From Clostridiales bacterium (GTDB lineage Bacteria > Bacillota > Clostridia > Christensenellales > Aristaeellaceae), in assembly GCA_004555535.1 (NCBI GenBank), contig SFHU01000040.1:1-23149 (forward strand): a stretch of DNA of 23,149 nucleotides, read 5' to 3'. Of the stretch, positions 1 to 7,388 are shown in pieces. Each line of letters opens with the position of its first letter. Position 1 is the first letter of the stretch. Below the pieces are notes generated by a model. The model searched no databases, had not been told where the DNA came from, and saw only the letters and a program-made list of their open reading frames with translations. A program made the translations under genes and the position numbers.

Positions 1-68
1 CCGGTCTCGGGCGCGGAGCAGCGGGATTTGCATCCTTGCGTCGGAAGCGGGCCCGGCATCATGCCGGG
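1..68. repeat. 68-base direct repeat, copy 1
   Basis: This copy matches the segment at 96-163 at 66 of 68 positions; the two differences lie near positions 13 and 15. The end of the unit is an inverted repeat that, read on the minus strand, has the core CCGGCATGATGCCGG. The unit lies downstream of the URO-D gene as that gene is transcribed. It may be a duplicated terminator region or an interspersed repeat; no coding function is seen. Confidence 0.9.
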
Positions 69-95
69 TTGCGACGGGAATTCATCCGCTCTGCG

Positions 96-163
96 CCGGT
101 CTCGGGCACAGAGCAGCGGGATTTGCATCCTTGCGTCGGAAGCGGGCCCGGCATCATGCCGGG
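96..163. repeat. 68-base direct repeat, copy 2, overlapping a gene end
   Basis: This copy has a 95-base period relative to the copy at 1-68. Its last ten bases are the final codons and the TGA stop of the minus-strand URO-D gene. The hairpin core CCGGCATGATGCCGG therefore contains the stop codon and could act as a terminator stem, although no long U-tract follows. Overlap of repeat and coding end suggests that the gene's 3' end was duplicated downstream. Confidence 0.88.
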
Positions 164-1110
164 ATAGTAGCGTGAACGGCGGCGGCGATGCGCTCGTAGG
201 GGATCTCCGTGGGCAGCGTGCAGTCCGCGCCGAGGATGAAGCCCGTCGTGCCGAAGCTGCGGATGACGTCGCGCACGGCGGCTTGCAGCTCCTCGATCGT
301 GCCGTCGACCAGCACGCCGCTGCGGTTGGCCAAACCGCCCATGATCGCCGCGTTCGGGAAGAGCCTGCGGCCCTCCTCGAGGGAGAAATTCGTCTCGTAG
401 ACGCCCCAGTTGACGACGTCGCAGTAATCTCCGTAGCCGCGGTAGCGCTCCATGTTCAGGTCCTCCTTGCAGATGTGCAGGAAGACATCGCCGCCGGCCT
501 CGCGGATGGCCTTGAGGATCCGGATGTCGTAGGGCATGACGGCCTCGGCGAATTCCTCGTCGGTGAAGAAGTGGCGCTCGCCGCCCAGCGCCGCGTAGTA
601 GATGCCGCTGCAGCCCAGCTCGATGCAGGCCTGCGCCAGGTCGCACATGGCGTCCGCGATGCGCTCGCGTGCGTCGAGCATCGGGCGCTTGTTGGTGCGC
701 ATCTGCTCGACAAAGAGCTCGCGCACAGGCCTGTAGCCGTAGGTCGCCTCGAGCGGATGGATGGCGCTGGCGCAGATGCCGTGGACGGTTGCCAGCGCGT
801 AGGCGTCGCCCGCCTCGTCGAGGATGCGCTTGATCATGTCCAGCTGGCGCTGCATGAACGGCGAGCGGCGGTTGTAGGCGGGCACCTTGCTCCAGTCCGC
901 CGGGCTGTGCATTTCGCCGATGAGCGGAACGAGATTCTCGTTCATGATCTTGAGCACGTCGCAGTCCGTGCGGCGGTAAAAGTCCAGATGCGCCTGCACG
1001 CCCGGCTCGTCAAAGGCGATCTCGCGAGGAAAATGCAGCGAGAAGCAGGCGGGGACATGGTCGACCGGCTGCCTGCGCACGGCAGCCTGAACGCGTTCCT
1101 TCTTAGTCAT
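154..1110 (-). CDS. URO-D/MtaA-like methyltransferase family protein
   Basis: A 318-residue cytoplasmic protein of the uroporphyrinogen decarboxylase superfamily. The residues point to the MtaA/CmuA branch, which moves methyl groups between corrinoid proteins and a thiol using zinc, rather than to true HemE. The likely zinc ligands are His212 and Cys214 (in LHIC) and Cys297 (in LGADC), a pattern known from MtaA. Length is close to the family norm of about 320-350. The ATG at 1110 is chosen; a TTG one codon upstream (1113) is also possible because AAAGG lies rather far from the ATG. No corrinoid protein or substrate-specific methyltransferase gene is adjacent, so the substrate is unknown. The GntR gene behind it on the same strand could be its regulator. 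That is inferred from proximity only. Confidence 0.85.
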   Translation of the reverse strand: MTKKERVQAAVRRQPVDHVPACFSLHFPREIAFDEPGVQAHLDFYRRTDCDVLKIMNENLVPLIGEMHSPADWSKVPAYNRRSPFMQRQLDMIKRILDEAGDAYALATVHGICASAIHPLEATYGYRPVRELFVEQMRTNKRPMLDARERIADAMCDLAQACIELGCSGIYYAALGGERHFFTDEEFAEAVMPYDIRILKAIREAGGDVFLHICKEDLNMERYRGYGDYCDVVNWGVYETNFSLEEGRRLFPNAAIMGGLANRSGVLVDGTIEELQAAVRDVIRSFGTTGFILGADCTLPTEIPYERIAAAVHATIPA

Positions 1111-1205
1111 CAAAGTATGTCACACCTTTCTTGCAGTATGGGGAATTGCGTCAAAACCGTACAACGGGGACTGAACTGCCTGACTCTGCAAAGCGGTTCG
1201 GAAGA

Positions 1206-1230
1206 GGAAGCGGGCACGGCCCGCCTTCTT
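1206..1230 (-). terminator. Likely intrinsic terminator of the GntR gene
   Basis: Read on the minus strand, a GCGGGC/GCCCGC stem with a 3-base loop is followed by a pyrimidine-rich TTCCTCTTCC tract. It lies just after the GntR stop codon and before the URO-D gene, so the two genes are probably separate transcripts or only partly read through. Confidence 0.55.
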
Positions 1231-1252
1231 GCGTGATGGAGCATGGCAGCCA

Positions 1253-1879
1253 TCAGATGATCTGGCGCACGTCCTCGCGCAGCGCCTCGAGCGTCGCCTC
1301 GTAATCCCGGCTGACGATGCCCGCGACGATCCGGTCGTGGATGTCGTTATCGCCGTGGGGGATGCCGCGGACGTTGACGAAGTACTGGTTGGCGGCGCGC
1401 GCGCTCATCTTGAGAATGCGCCCCAGCGCGTCGATCAGGTATTCGTTGGAGCAGAAGCTGGCCAGCAGCATGTGGAAATCGATGTTGCGCCGCCAGTTGT
1501 CCTGAATCGAGGTGTTGACCAGCTCATCGCGCTTGCAGTGCTCGCGCTGATGCTGGAGCTGGGCAATCTGCACCTCCGTGATGCTCGGCCAGGACTTCTG
1601 GAGCATGAAGCATTCCAGCGCGTCGCGGGCCTCGATGAGCTTGGCGACCTGCGCCGGCGTGATCTGCACGATGCGGTAGCCCATGCGCGGTATGGCCTGA
1701 AGGACGTTCTCCTCGCAGAGCATGATCAGCGCCTCGCGCACGGGGGACTTGCTCACGGAGAGCTTCTCTGTCAGCGAGGCCTCGGTCAGAATGTCGTTGC
1801 AGGTCAGGTTGCCGTTGGTGATCTCGCCATAGACGTAGTCGTAGACCATCATGGTCAGCGGTTTGGATGTGTGATTCAA
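1253..1879 (-). CDS. GntR-family regulator, FCD subfamily
   Basis: A 208-residue DNA-binding regulator. The N-terminal winged helix-turn-helix (about residues 10-75) carries the typical ASLTEKLSVSKSPVREAL stretch and a wing ending in PRMGYRIV. The C-terminal all-helical FCD ligand domain follows (about 80-205), with metal-ligand-type histidines in NIDFHMLL and DNDIHDRI. A longer reading from 2017 is possible, but I chose the TTG at 1879. GGGAGG sits 5 bases upstream of it, and the extra residues look unlike protein and would cover the promoter. FCD regulators usually sense small carboxylic acids or sugar acids. An inverted repeat downstream of its own -10 suggests autoregulation. The URO-D gene beyond it is a candidate target. 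Confidence 0.9.
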   Translation of the reverse strand: MNHTSKPLTMMVYDYVYGEITNGNLTCNDILTEASLTEKLSVSKSPVREALIMLCEENVLQAIPRMGYRIVQITPAQVAKLIEARDALECFMLQKSWPSITEVQIAQLQHQREHCKRDELVNTSIQDNWRRNIDFHMLLASFCSNEYLIDALGRILKMSARAANQYFVNVRGIPHGDNDIHDRIVAGIVSRDYEATLEALREDVRQII

Positions 1880-1924
1880 GAGAACCTCCCGGAAAGACGG
1901 CTGAAAGGGAGAACTCCCTCTGTG

Positions 1925-1969
1925 ATATGATCTTGTAATCATATTAGCGCGAAGCGTGGAAAAAGTCAA
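1925..1969 (-). promoter_or_regulatory. Promoter and putative operator of the GntR gene
   Basis: On the minus strand, TTGACT (1964-1969) and TAATAT (1941-1946) are separated by exactly 17 bases. A perfect inverted repeat, ATATGAT-N6-ATCATAT (1925-1944), overlaps the -10 and the start region, a good place for repression. Dyads of this type are usual for dimeric GntR proteins, so self-regulation is the simplest reading. Confidence 0.8.
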
Positions 1970-2056
1970 CAGTTTTTGGAATGTTTTTTTAAATAAATTT
2001 GAAAAGAGAAAAAACATTCGATATCAGATCGTCCGAATTCCACAAACCCCTGTATG

Positions 2057-2081
2057 CCTATTTTTCTACTATATAAATAGG
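2057..2081. promoter_or_regulatory. AT-rich inverted repeat in intergenic region
   Basis: CCTATTT (2057-2063) and AAATAGG (2075-2081) form a perfect 7-base inverted repeat around an AT-rich centre. It lies in the unusually AT-rich stretch 1950-2100 between the GntR promoter and the terminator of the kinase/DUF3842 pair. No gene obviously depends on it. It could be a second regulator site. Confidence 0.4.
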
Positions 2082-2091
2082 AAAATGAAAC

Positions 2092-2157
2092 AAAAAAACG
2101 CGGCGGCCGGGGCCTCCGGAAAGCGCGCAAAGGGGGGAACGCTCAGCCCCGGGCCGC
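2092..2157 (-). terminator. Intrinsic terminator after the DUF3842 gene
   Basis: On the minus strand a long GC-rich stem, GCGGCC(C)GGGGC paired with GCCCCGGCCGC and one bulged base, is followed by CGCG and seven T residues. The 5' arm covers the last codons of the DUF3842 gene, so termination directly follows translation. Confidence 0.75.
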
Positions 2158-2562
2158 CAGCGCGGCGATCTGCGCGACGGCGCTGTCGATCAGCTGGGCG
2201 AGCGTGAGCTGCTGGGTGCCGGCGACGATGCTTGAGCACTGGTTGACCGGCAGCAGCAGCTTGGTCGCGGGGCTGCGCCCGACGGCGACGGCCATCTCCG
2301 GCGTGATTTCGCCCAGGAGCGCGTCGGCCATCAGGATGCCGATGGGCCCGACGATCAGGTCAGCCGTGCGGCTGGCGACGATCACGGGGTTGGCGCCGGT
2401 CGCACCCTGGTCGGCACCGGCCTTCAGCATGGCGGAGGTTGCCAGCGCGTTGGTGCCGATGGCGAGCACGCGATGGGGCGCGCCGATGCCGGCGCGGCGC
2501 ATGGCTTCGACCAGCAGCGCGCCCATGCGGCCGCCCTGGCCGTCGATGACGGCGATGGTCAT
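2143..2562 (-). CDS. DUF3842 family protein
   Basis: A 139-residue protein recognised as DUF3842, a small conserved family of Firmicutes with no established function. It opens with a Rossmann-like strand and glycine loop (TIAVIDGQGGRMG), followed by alternating strands and helices (VLAIGTNALATSAML, DLIVGPIGILMADALLGEIT). Near the C-terminus is a conserved-looking NQCSSIVAG segment. No signal peptide or membrane segment is seen. The start ATG overlaps the stop of the upstream kinase gene in an ATGA, so the two are translationally coupled. A role with the kinase, perhaps nucleotide or metabolite binding, is inferred from coupling only. Length is normal for the family. Confidence 0.85.
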   Translation of the reverse strand: MTIAVIDGQGGRMGALLVEAMRRAGIGAPHRVLAIGTNALATSAMLKAGADQGATGANPVIVASRTADLIVGPIGILMADALLGEITPEMAVAVGRSPATKLLLPVNQCSSIVAGTQQLTLAQLIDSAVAQIAALAARG

Positions 2563-3653
2563 GGCTTGATCACCTCGTAACGGTTGTCTCCGGCGGCGTC
2601 GCTGTGCACGCGCAGCGCGAGGTCGCAGCGGCGAAGCGCGCCGGTCTCTTCAAAGTATCGGTTTTCCAGCGGGATCCAGAGCGAGCAAAAGCGCTCGTGC
2701 ATCGCCGCGCCGTTGCGCACGAGAATGCGCGCGCTCTGCGTCTGCCCATCAAGCGTCAGCAGGACGCGCAGGCCGTAGTGCGGCGAAAGCGACGGATGCA
2801 GGCTGTAGGAGCCCTCGACGATCGTGAGCCGGCCCGGCGCGCGCGTCTGCCCGGGCAGCAGCGTCCGGCTCTGGCAGTCGTAGCGGCGATAGAGGTAGGG
2901 ACGGCCCTTGGATAGCGGCAGGAGCACCTCCTCAAGGAAGCGCTCGTGGTCGACGTTCTCCCCCGGCGCGGCGTAGCGCTCGGGCGTTCGCTGCTCGGGG
3001 CGCAGGAAGAAGTCGTCCATGTGCAGCACATCCGCGCCGTAGATCTCCGCAAGCAGCGCGGCGAGCGTCGTCTTGCCGCTGGCGCAGCAGCCGTCGATGG
3101 CGACGACGGCGCGGGACGCGCGCGCCATGAGCGCGTCGATGCGCGCAAGCAGCGGGAGCAGCCGCGCCAGCTCCGTGCGCACGACGCGGTAGGCCGGGGC
3201 ATAGGCCGCGCGGAAGGCGTCGCTGTGGTGCAGCGGCGGGCAGCCGGCGGCGAGATAGGCCTGTACCTCCCGGCGCACAGCCTCCGCATCAAAGGGCAGC
3301 GCGAGGGCGGGCACCTGCGCGGCAGCCGCAGCGAGGGCCTCCCGGCGCTCGGACGTCTCCGCCCCGGCGCTGAGCAGGAAGAGCCGCAGCAGCGTTTCGG
3401 GCTGCACGCCCGCCCCCTGGCAGGGGGCGAGATGCGCGCGGCTATACTGGCCCAGCTCCTCGAGAAGCGGCGCATCCTCCGCCGCCGGGGAGAGGGCATG
3501 AAGCTCCTCAAGCAGGTACGCGCGGGCGCGGCTCTCCTCGGGCGCAAAATGGCCGCAGCCCATGACGCTCTGATAGAGCGCCTTGAGCAGGTCGGTCAGC
3601 TGCGCGGCGGGATAGCGCGAAAGCTGCGCAGCAAAAAGGGAGGCCAGCTCCAT
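2559..3653 (-). CDS. Uridine kinase-like P-loop kinase with N-terminal helical domain
   Basis: A 364-residue two-domain protein. Residues 1-180 form a helical region with LTDLLKALYQSVMGCGHF near the start, whose function I do not know. Residues 182-364 are a P-loop kinase of the uridine kinase/phosphoribulokinase class: Walker A is GCCASGKTT (188-196), the acidic HMDDFF motif is at 211-216, and IVEGSYSLHP follows later. It probably phosphorylates a nucleoside or other small hydroxyl compound in the cytoplasm. True uridine kinases are about 210 residues, so the extra N-terminal half is notable. GGGAGG lies 8 bases before the ATG. A TTGACA-17-TATCAT promoter precedes it, and the stop overlaps the DUF3842 start. 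Confidence 0.8.
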   Translation of the reverse strand: MELASLFAAQLSRYPAAQLTDLLKALYQSVMGCGHFAPEESRARAYLLEELHALSPAAEDAPLLEELGQYSRAHLAPCQGAGVQPETLLRLFLLSAGAETSERREALAAAAAQVPALALPFDAEAVRREVQAYLAAGCPPLHHSDAFRAAYAPAYRVVRTELARLLPLLARIDALMARASRAVVAIDGCCASGKTTLAALLAEIYGADVLHMDDFFLRPEQRTPERYAAPGENVDHERFLEEVLLPLSKGRPYLYRRYDCQSRTLLPGQTRAPGRLTIVEGSYSLHPSLSPHYGLRVLLTLDGQTQSARILVRNGAAMHERFCSLWIPLENRYFEETGALRRCDLALRVHSDAAGDNRYEVIKP

Positions 3654-3703
3654 TCAGGCAGCCTCCCTTCCTCGTTTGCTTTATGAAGCGGTTTCCGGGG
3701 TTG

Positions 3704-3732
3704 ATGATACAGCATTTGGCGGGGTTTGTCAA
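3704..3732 (-). promoter_or_regulatory. Promoter of the kinase/DUF3842 pair
   Basis: TTGACA (3727-3732) and TATCAT (3704-3709) lie 17 bases apart on the minus strand. The -35 begins only a few bases after the stop codon of the GltD-like gene, so the pair can be transcribed independently of the redox cluster upstream. Confidence 0.8.
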
Positions 3733-3738
3733 GCGGCC

Positions 3739-4986
3739 TTACGCCTTCTCCTCCTCCGGCGGATACGGGCGGCCCTGCATATAGGCGTCCATCGCCTCGG
3801 CGACCTCCTTGCTGCGGGCCACAGCCTCGACGACCGTGCGCGCGCCGGCGACGACGTCGCCGCTGGCGAAGACGCCGGGGCGGGTCGTCCTGCCGTATTC
3901 GTCGGCGACGAGCAGGCCGCGCGCGTTGGCCTCCAGCCCCTGCGTCGTGGAGACGAGGCGGTTGCGCGGCCCCTGGCTGATGGAGATGATCGTGCTGTCG
4001 GCCTCGTAAAGCTTCCGGCTGCCCTCGACGGGCGTGAAGCTGCCGTCCTCGTGCTCGACGATGTCCTCGAAGATGACGCCCTCGTCGACGATCTCCACCG
4101 GCTGCTTGTTGTAGAAGAACTCGACGCCCTCCAGCACGGCGTAGTCAAACTCGTGCTTCGAGGCGGCGACCTTCGCCGTGCGCGAGAAGCAGAGCACGCG
4201 GCGCACGCCCTTGCGCACAGCCGTGCGGCAGACGTCCATCGCGGCGTTGCCCGCGCCGATGACGATCAGCGTCTCGCCCAGGCGGTAGCTGTCCGGATTG
4301 TTGAGGTAATTGATGCCAAAGTGGACATTGCCCAGCGTCTCGCCCTTGATGTGCAGCGCGTTGGGCTGCCAGACGCCCGTGCCCACGAAGATCGCCTTGT
4401 AGCCGTCGCGGAAGAGATCCTCGATGCTGATGGCCGTGCCGATGGTCGTGTTCGGGCGCACCTTGATGTCCTTGAGCACGAGATGGTGATACTCGAAGTC
4501 GTCGAGCACGGACTTGGGCAGCCGGAAGTCCGGGATGCCATAGCGCAGCACGCCGCCGATCTTGTCCTTGCCCTCAAAGATCGTGACCTGGTAGCCGCGG
4601 CGCGCGAGGATGACGGCGATGGTCAGTCCCGCGGGGCCGGAGCCGATGATCGCCACGCGCATGCCGTTGGAGGGCGCGGGACCCTTGGTCATCTTGTTGC
4701 TGTAGGTCGTGGAGATGTAGTTTTCGATGGAGGAGAAATGCACGGGAGCGCCCTTGCGCCCCAGCACGCAGTGCCCCTCGCACTGGTTTTCGTGGTTGCA
4801 CACGAGGCTGCACACTGTGGTCAGCGGGTTGTTTTCAAAGAGCATCCAGCCCGCGTCGTCGAGCTTGCCGTCGAGCATCAGGCGGATGACCTTGGGGATG
4901 GGCGTATGAATCGGGCAGCCCTTCTGGCACTGGGGAACCTTGCAGTTCAGGCAGCGCTGCGCCTCCTCGAGAATGTGTACGGCCAT
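3739..4986 (-). CDS. GltD-like FAD/NAD(P) oxidoreductase with N-terminal Fe-S cluster sites
   Basis: A 415-residue homologue of the small subunit of glutamate synthase, a family that passes electrons between NAD(P)H, FAD and Fe-S clusters in many complexes. The N-terminus carries two cysteine groups: C12-x2-C15-x4-C20-x3-C24, and C59, C63, C69 and C73. The FAD-binding GSGPAG is at 115-120. A second dinucleotide fold is marked by VIGAGNAAMDV, and VFASGDVV near the end is the usual FAD-contact motif. The ATG at 4986 is chosen because AGGGAG precedes it by seven T residues; an upstream ATG at 5010 lacks this. No gltB is near. Its neighbours are a ferredoxin and an AprA-like flavoprotein remnant, so it probably supplied or drained electrons for that module. 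Confidence 0.88.
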   Translation of the reverse strand: MAVHILEEAQRCLNCKVPQCQKGCPIHTPIPKVIRLMLDGKLDDAGWMLFENNPLTTVCSLVCNHENQCEGHCVLGRKGAPVHFSSIENYISTTYSNKMTKGPAPSNGMRVAIIGSGPAGLTIAVILARRGYQVTIFEGKDKIGGVLRYGIPDFRLPKSVLDDFEYHHLVLKDIKVRPNTTIGTAISIEDLFRDGYKAIFVGTGVWQPNALHIKGETLGNVHFGINYLNNPDSYRLGETLIVIGAGNAAMDVCRTAVRKGVRRVLCFSRTAKVAASKHEFDYAVLEGVEFFYNKQPVEIVDEGVIFEDIVEHEDGSFTPVEGSRKLYEADSTIISISQGPRNRLVSTTQGLEANARGLLVADEYGRTTRPGVFASGDVVAGARTVVEAVARSKEVAEAMDAYMQGRPYPPEEEKA

Positions 4987-5046
4987 AAAAAAACTCCCTT
5001 CCGATCGCAAATCCGTATGTCGTATAGGGTATCCACTGGTAAACCC

Positions 5047-5052
5047 ATTATA
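5047..5052 (-). promoter_or_regulatory. Candidate -10 box before the GltD-like gene
   Basis: A consensus TATAAT on the minus strand lies in the 127-base gap between the ferredoxin and the GltD-like gene. No good -35 is visible at the right distance. It may allow separate expression of the GltD-like gene, and a weak TCCTG/CAGGA hairpin sits just upstream at about 5090-5104. Confidence 0.4.
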
Positions 5053-5113
5053 CGGCAGGACGGGCGCGAAGGGAAGGGGGGTTTTGTATCCTGTTCTTCA
5101 GGAGAGGCCGGGT

Positions 5114-5383
5114 TTATTTGGCCGGCTCAATCTCCTTGCGGTTGAGGGCGACGTTGGTCGCCGCGCGGTAGGCGGTCAGGCCGTAGCCGTATTCGTCGTT
5201 GGTGAGGCACAGGGAACGGCCCGGGCAGTTGACGAAGCACTGGCCGCAGCTCTGGCAGTTCTCCGGATAGGCGATGACGGACTTGCGGGCCTCGTCGTTG
5301 TAGCGGAACACATCCATCGGGCAGATGTTCACGCAGATCTTGCAGCCGATGCAGGTGTTCAGATCATATCTATGCACGCTCAT
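5114..5383 (-). CDS. 2[4Fe-4S] ferredoxin (AprB-like partner)
   Basis: An 89-residue bacterial-type ferredoxin. Two complete cluster motifs are visible: CIGCKICVNICP (about residues 11-22) and CQSCGQCFVNCPG (about 43-55). The tail of about 35 residues (DEYGYGLTAYRAATN) resembles the extension by which AprB-type subunits hold their flavoprotein. AAGGAG lies 9 bases before the ATG. The gene begins 24 bases after the AprA-like flavoprotein remnant, in one operon with it and the GltD-like gene. Expected role: electron carrier between the flavoprotein and another donor or acceptor in the cytoplasm. The gene is intact although its partner appears not to be. Confidence 0.9.
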   Translation of the reverse strand: MSVHRYDLNTCIGCKICVNICPMDVFRYNDEARKSVIAYPENCQSCGQCFVNCPGRSLCLTNDEYGYGLTAYRAATNVALNRKEIEPAK

Positions 5384-5407
5384 GTTGTGATGCTCCTTTC
5401 CTGGCGC

Positions 5408-6343
5408 TTACTTGCCCCAGCCGGTGGATTCCTCGACGACGATGCCCTTGGCCTCGGTCTCGCCCGGGAAGTAGTAGCCGTAGCGCTCCGCGTAGGGCTG
5501 GGTGACGTCGCCCTTCCATTCGTCCTTGACGGGCACCTTGCCGGTGACCATCTTGCCGTCCTCGCCCTTCTGCACGGTGATGTAGCAGAGGAAGTTCTCG
5601 TCGTCGCGATACGGGAAGTCGGCACGGTAGCTCAGGCCACGGGTCTCCTCGCGGGCCAGACCGGCGCGCAGCTTCATCTCGGCGCTGAGCACCTTGTGCT
5701 TCATCTCATGGCACAGGCGCAGATCGTGCGGCGTGGCGGCATAGGCGGCCGCCGCCTTGCCGGCGTGCGTGCCCTGGATGGAGACGAAGCTGGAGGTGAA
5801 GCCGACGGCGCCGGTCACGCGGTCGCCGGTCTTGACGATGTTGGTGATCATGACGTTCTCGGCGTATTCGATGCCCTTCGCGTTCAGGACCTCGATGAAC
5901 TTCGTGCGCCGGTCGTTCTTGGCGAAGGCCTCGCGGTAGCCGGCGTAATCCTGCCGGTCGTAGTAGTCGCCGGCCTCGGAGGCGCGGGTGTACTGCGTGA
6001 GGATGCCCCAGTCCATCAGGCGCTGGGCGGTCTCCTTCGACTCGTCAATCCAGCACTGATACCAGTTCATGTTGTTGATGTAGTCGCCGCCGCGGTTGAT
6101 GGTGTCCTTGAAGGCCTGCTCGTCATCGCCCATCTCCGGATCAAACCAGCGGTGAGAGCTGGCCCACGGGGTCAGGCCGGAGTAGCCCGGGCGGCCCTTG
6201 TCGATCAGCACGACGTTCTGCCCGGCCTCCTTTGCCGCGACAGCCGCGTTCAATCCGGCGAAGCCGCCGCCGATGACGAGCACGTCGCAGTCATTGCGGA
6301 GGATATCGAGTTTGAGCGCAGCACGCTGATCCGCTATCTGCAT
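5408..6343 (-). pseudogene. AprA-like FAD reductase, internally deleted and 5' truncated
   Basis: A 311-residue open frame that keeps both ends of an adenylylsulfate-reductase-alpha-like flavoprotein. The N-terminal FAD fold is present (KLDILRNDCDVLVIGGG, then NVVLIDKG). The C-terminal helical domain is also present (PHDLRLCHEM, AEMKLRAGLAREETRG, YRADFPYRDDENFL). The family is about 550-650 residues. The middle, including the substrate domain and the second FAD-binding part, is missing around residues 190-215 (SFVSIQGTHAGKAAAAYA), apparently in frame. The start is also suspect: upstream of KLDILR the reading runs into the response regulator gene on the other strand, with no ribosome site. A full-length protein would have worked with the ferredoxin just downstream. 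Calling it a pseudogene is inferred from length and missing parts. Confidence 0.8.
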
Positions 6344-6985
6344 GCCTATGAGGCGGAGATGGGCGTGACGTTTGAGATCTTTTCCTTCCCGGACGGGGAA
6401 GCGCTTTTAAAGGAATACCCCGGACGGCTCGACCTGCTGCTGCTGGATATCGCGATGCCGAAGGTGGACGGCCTGACGGCTGCGCGGCGGATTCGCCGGG
6501 ACGACCCGGACGTCGTCCTCCTCTTCATCTCCAGCGTCACGCAGTATGCCGTTCAGGGCTACAGCGTCGAGGCGCTCGACTTCATCGTCAAGCCCGTCAG
6601 CTACATGGGCCTCAAAATCCGGCTGGACCGCGCGCTCGCGCGCATCCGCCAGAGCCGTCCGCGGATGATCGAGGTGCGCAACGCGGACGGGCTCTTCAAG
6701 CTCAGCGCGATGGACATCCTCTACGTCGAGACCTTCCGCCACAGGATCGTCATTCACACGCGCGAGCGGGCGCTCCCGGCGGAGAAATCCATGCAGTCGT
6801 TTGAAAAGGAGCTCAGTGGCCTGCCCTTCTTCCGCTGCCATACCTCCTTTCTGGTCAACCTGCGCTTCGTGGACAAGATCTCAGGCAGCGACCTGTTCAT
6901 CGGGGATCAGGCCATCTCCATCAGCCGCTACCGGCGGCGCGAGCTGCTGGAGGCCTGGGCAGCCTACCTGGGGGACGGCATATGA
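6300..6985 (+). pseudogene. LytTR response regulator lacking its first strand and start
   Basis: A LytR/AgrA-type response regulator. The receiver domain shows the phosphorylated aspartate in LLLLDIAMPKVDG and the conserved lysine in DFIVKPVS. The C-terminal LytTR DNA-binding domain is complete, with FFRCHTSFLVNLRFVDKI. The first beta strand, the start codon and the ribosome site are absent. Homology begins about EFERSTLIRYL and runs upstream straight into the 5' end of the divergent flavoprotein gene. The first downstream ATG in frame (6358) would remove helix 1 as well. The stop overlaps the sensor kinase start in ATGA, the normal layout for this pair. It probably cannot be expressed from its own promoter. 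Confidence 0.85.
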
Positions 6986-7338
6986 GCGCGCTGTTGGCCG
7001 CGGCGTTTTCCCCGGCGATCATCAGCGTGGGGCAGACGCTGGCGATGACTGCCTTCCTGGTTTGCGGAGACGAGGACAAAAAGCGGCATCTTCCCCGGCT
7101 GGCGCTGATGCCGCTTTTCTTCCTGGCCAATGCCATCACGCAGACGGCGCTGCGCATGACGATCGACCGGAGCCTGCCCGTGAGCACGAAGGCGGACAAG
7201 GCCAACCACGGCTACGGCCTGCGCAACATCCGCTACGTCATGGAGCGCTACGGCGGCGAGATCAGCTGCCGCGTCAGCGGGGAGGAATTCGTGCTCACGC
7301 TGCTGTTTTTGCGGGAGAGCGGGGCGGCAAACGACTGA
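6982..7338 (+). pseudogene. GHKL sensor histidine kinase, internally deleted
   Basis: A 118-residue frame. It begins with a hydrophobic N-terminus of about two membrane segments (residues 1-55) and jumps directly to the end of a GHKL ATPase domain (KADKANHGYGLRNIRYVMERYGG, the G2 box, then VLTLLF). The phospho-acceptor histidine region, the N box and the G1 box are missing. Normal family members are 400-450 residues, so some 300 residues are lost, around residue 58. It pairs with the LytTR regulator through an ATGA overlap. It cannot be an active kinase, though a small membrane protein might still be made. Confidence 0.8.
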
Positions 7339-7354
7339 CCCCGGAAGAATATTG

Positions 7355-7381
7355 TTAGCACTCATTCCGGATGAGTGCTAA
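7355..7381 (+). promoter_or_regulatory. CIRCE element (HrcA operator)
   Basis: A perfect TTAGCACTC-N9-GAGTGCTAA, the binding site of the heat-shock repressor HrcA. It ends 7 bases before the -35 of the htpG promoter, whereas CIRCE sites usually overlap the promoter or lie in the leader. It places htpG in the HrcA regulon here, unlike Bacillus subtilis, where htpG is outside it. Confidence 0.97.
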
Positions 7382-7388
7382 TTTTCTC

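Noticed and set aside
1..163. CRISPR array
   Set aside because: There are only two copies, each 68 bases, and one overlaps a gene end; there is no repeat-spacer periodicity anywhere in the window.
3676..5145. Long plus-strand open frame
   Set aside because: It is antisense to the GltD-like gene, rich in Ala, Arg, Asp and Val as expected from GC-rich third positions, and has no ribosome site or known motif.
4940..6290. Plus-strand extension upstream of the response regulator
   Set aside because: It is antisense to the ferredoxin and AprA-like genes. Only the part after about 6300 is response regulator.
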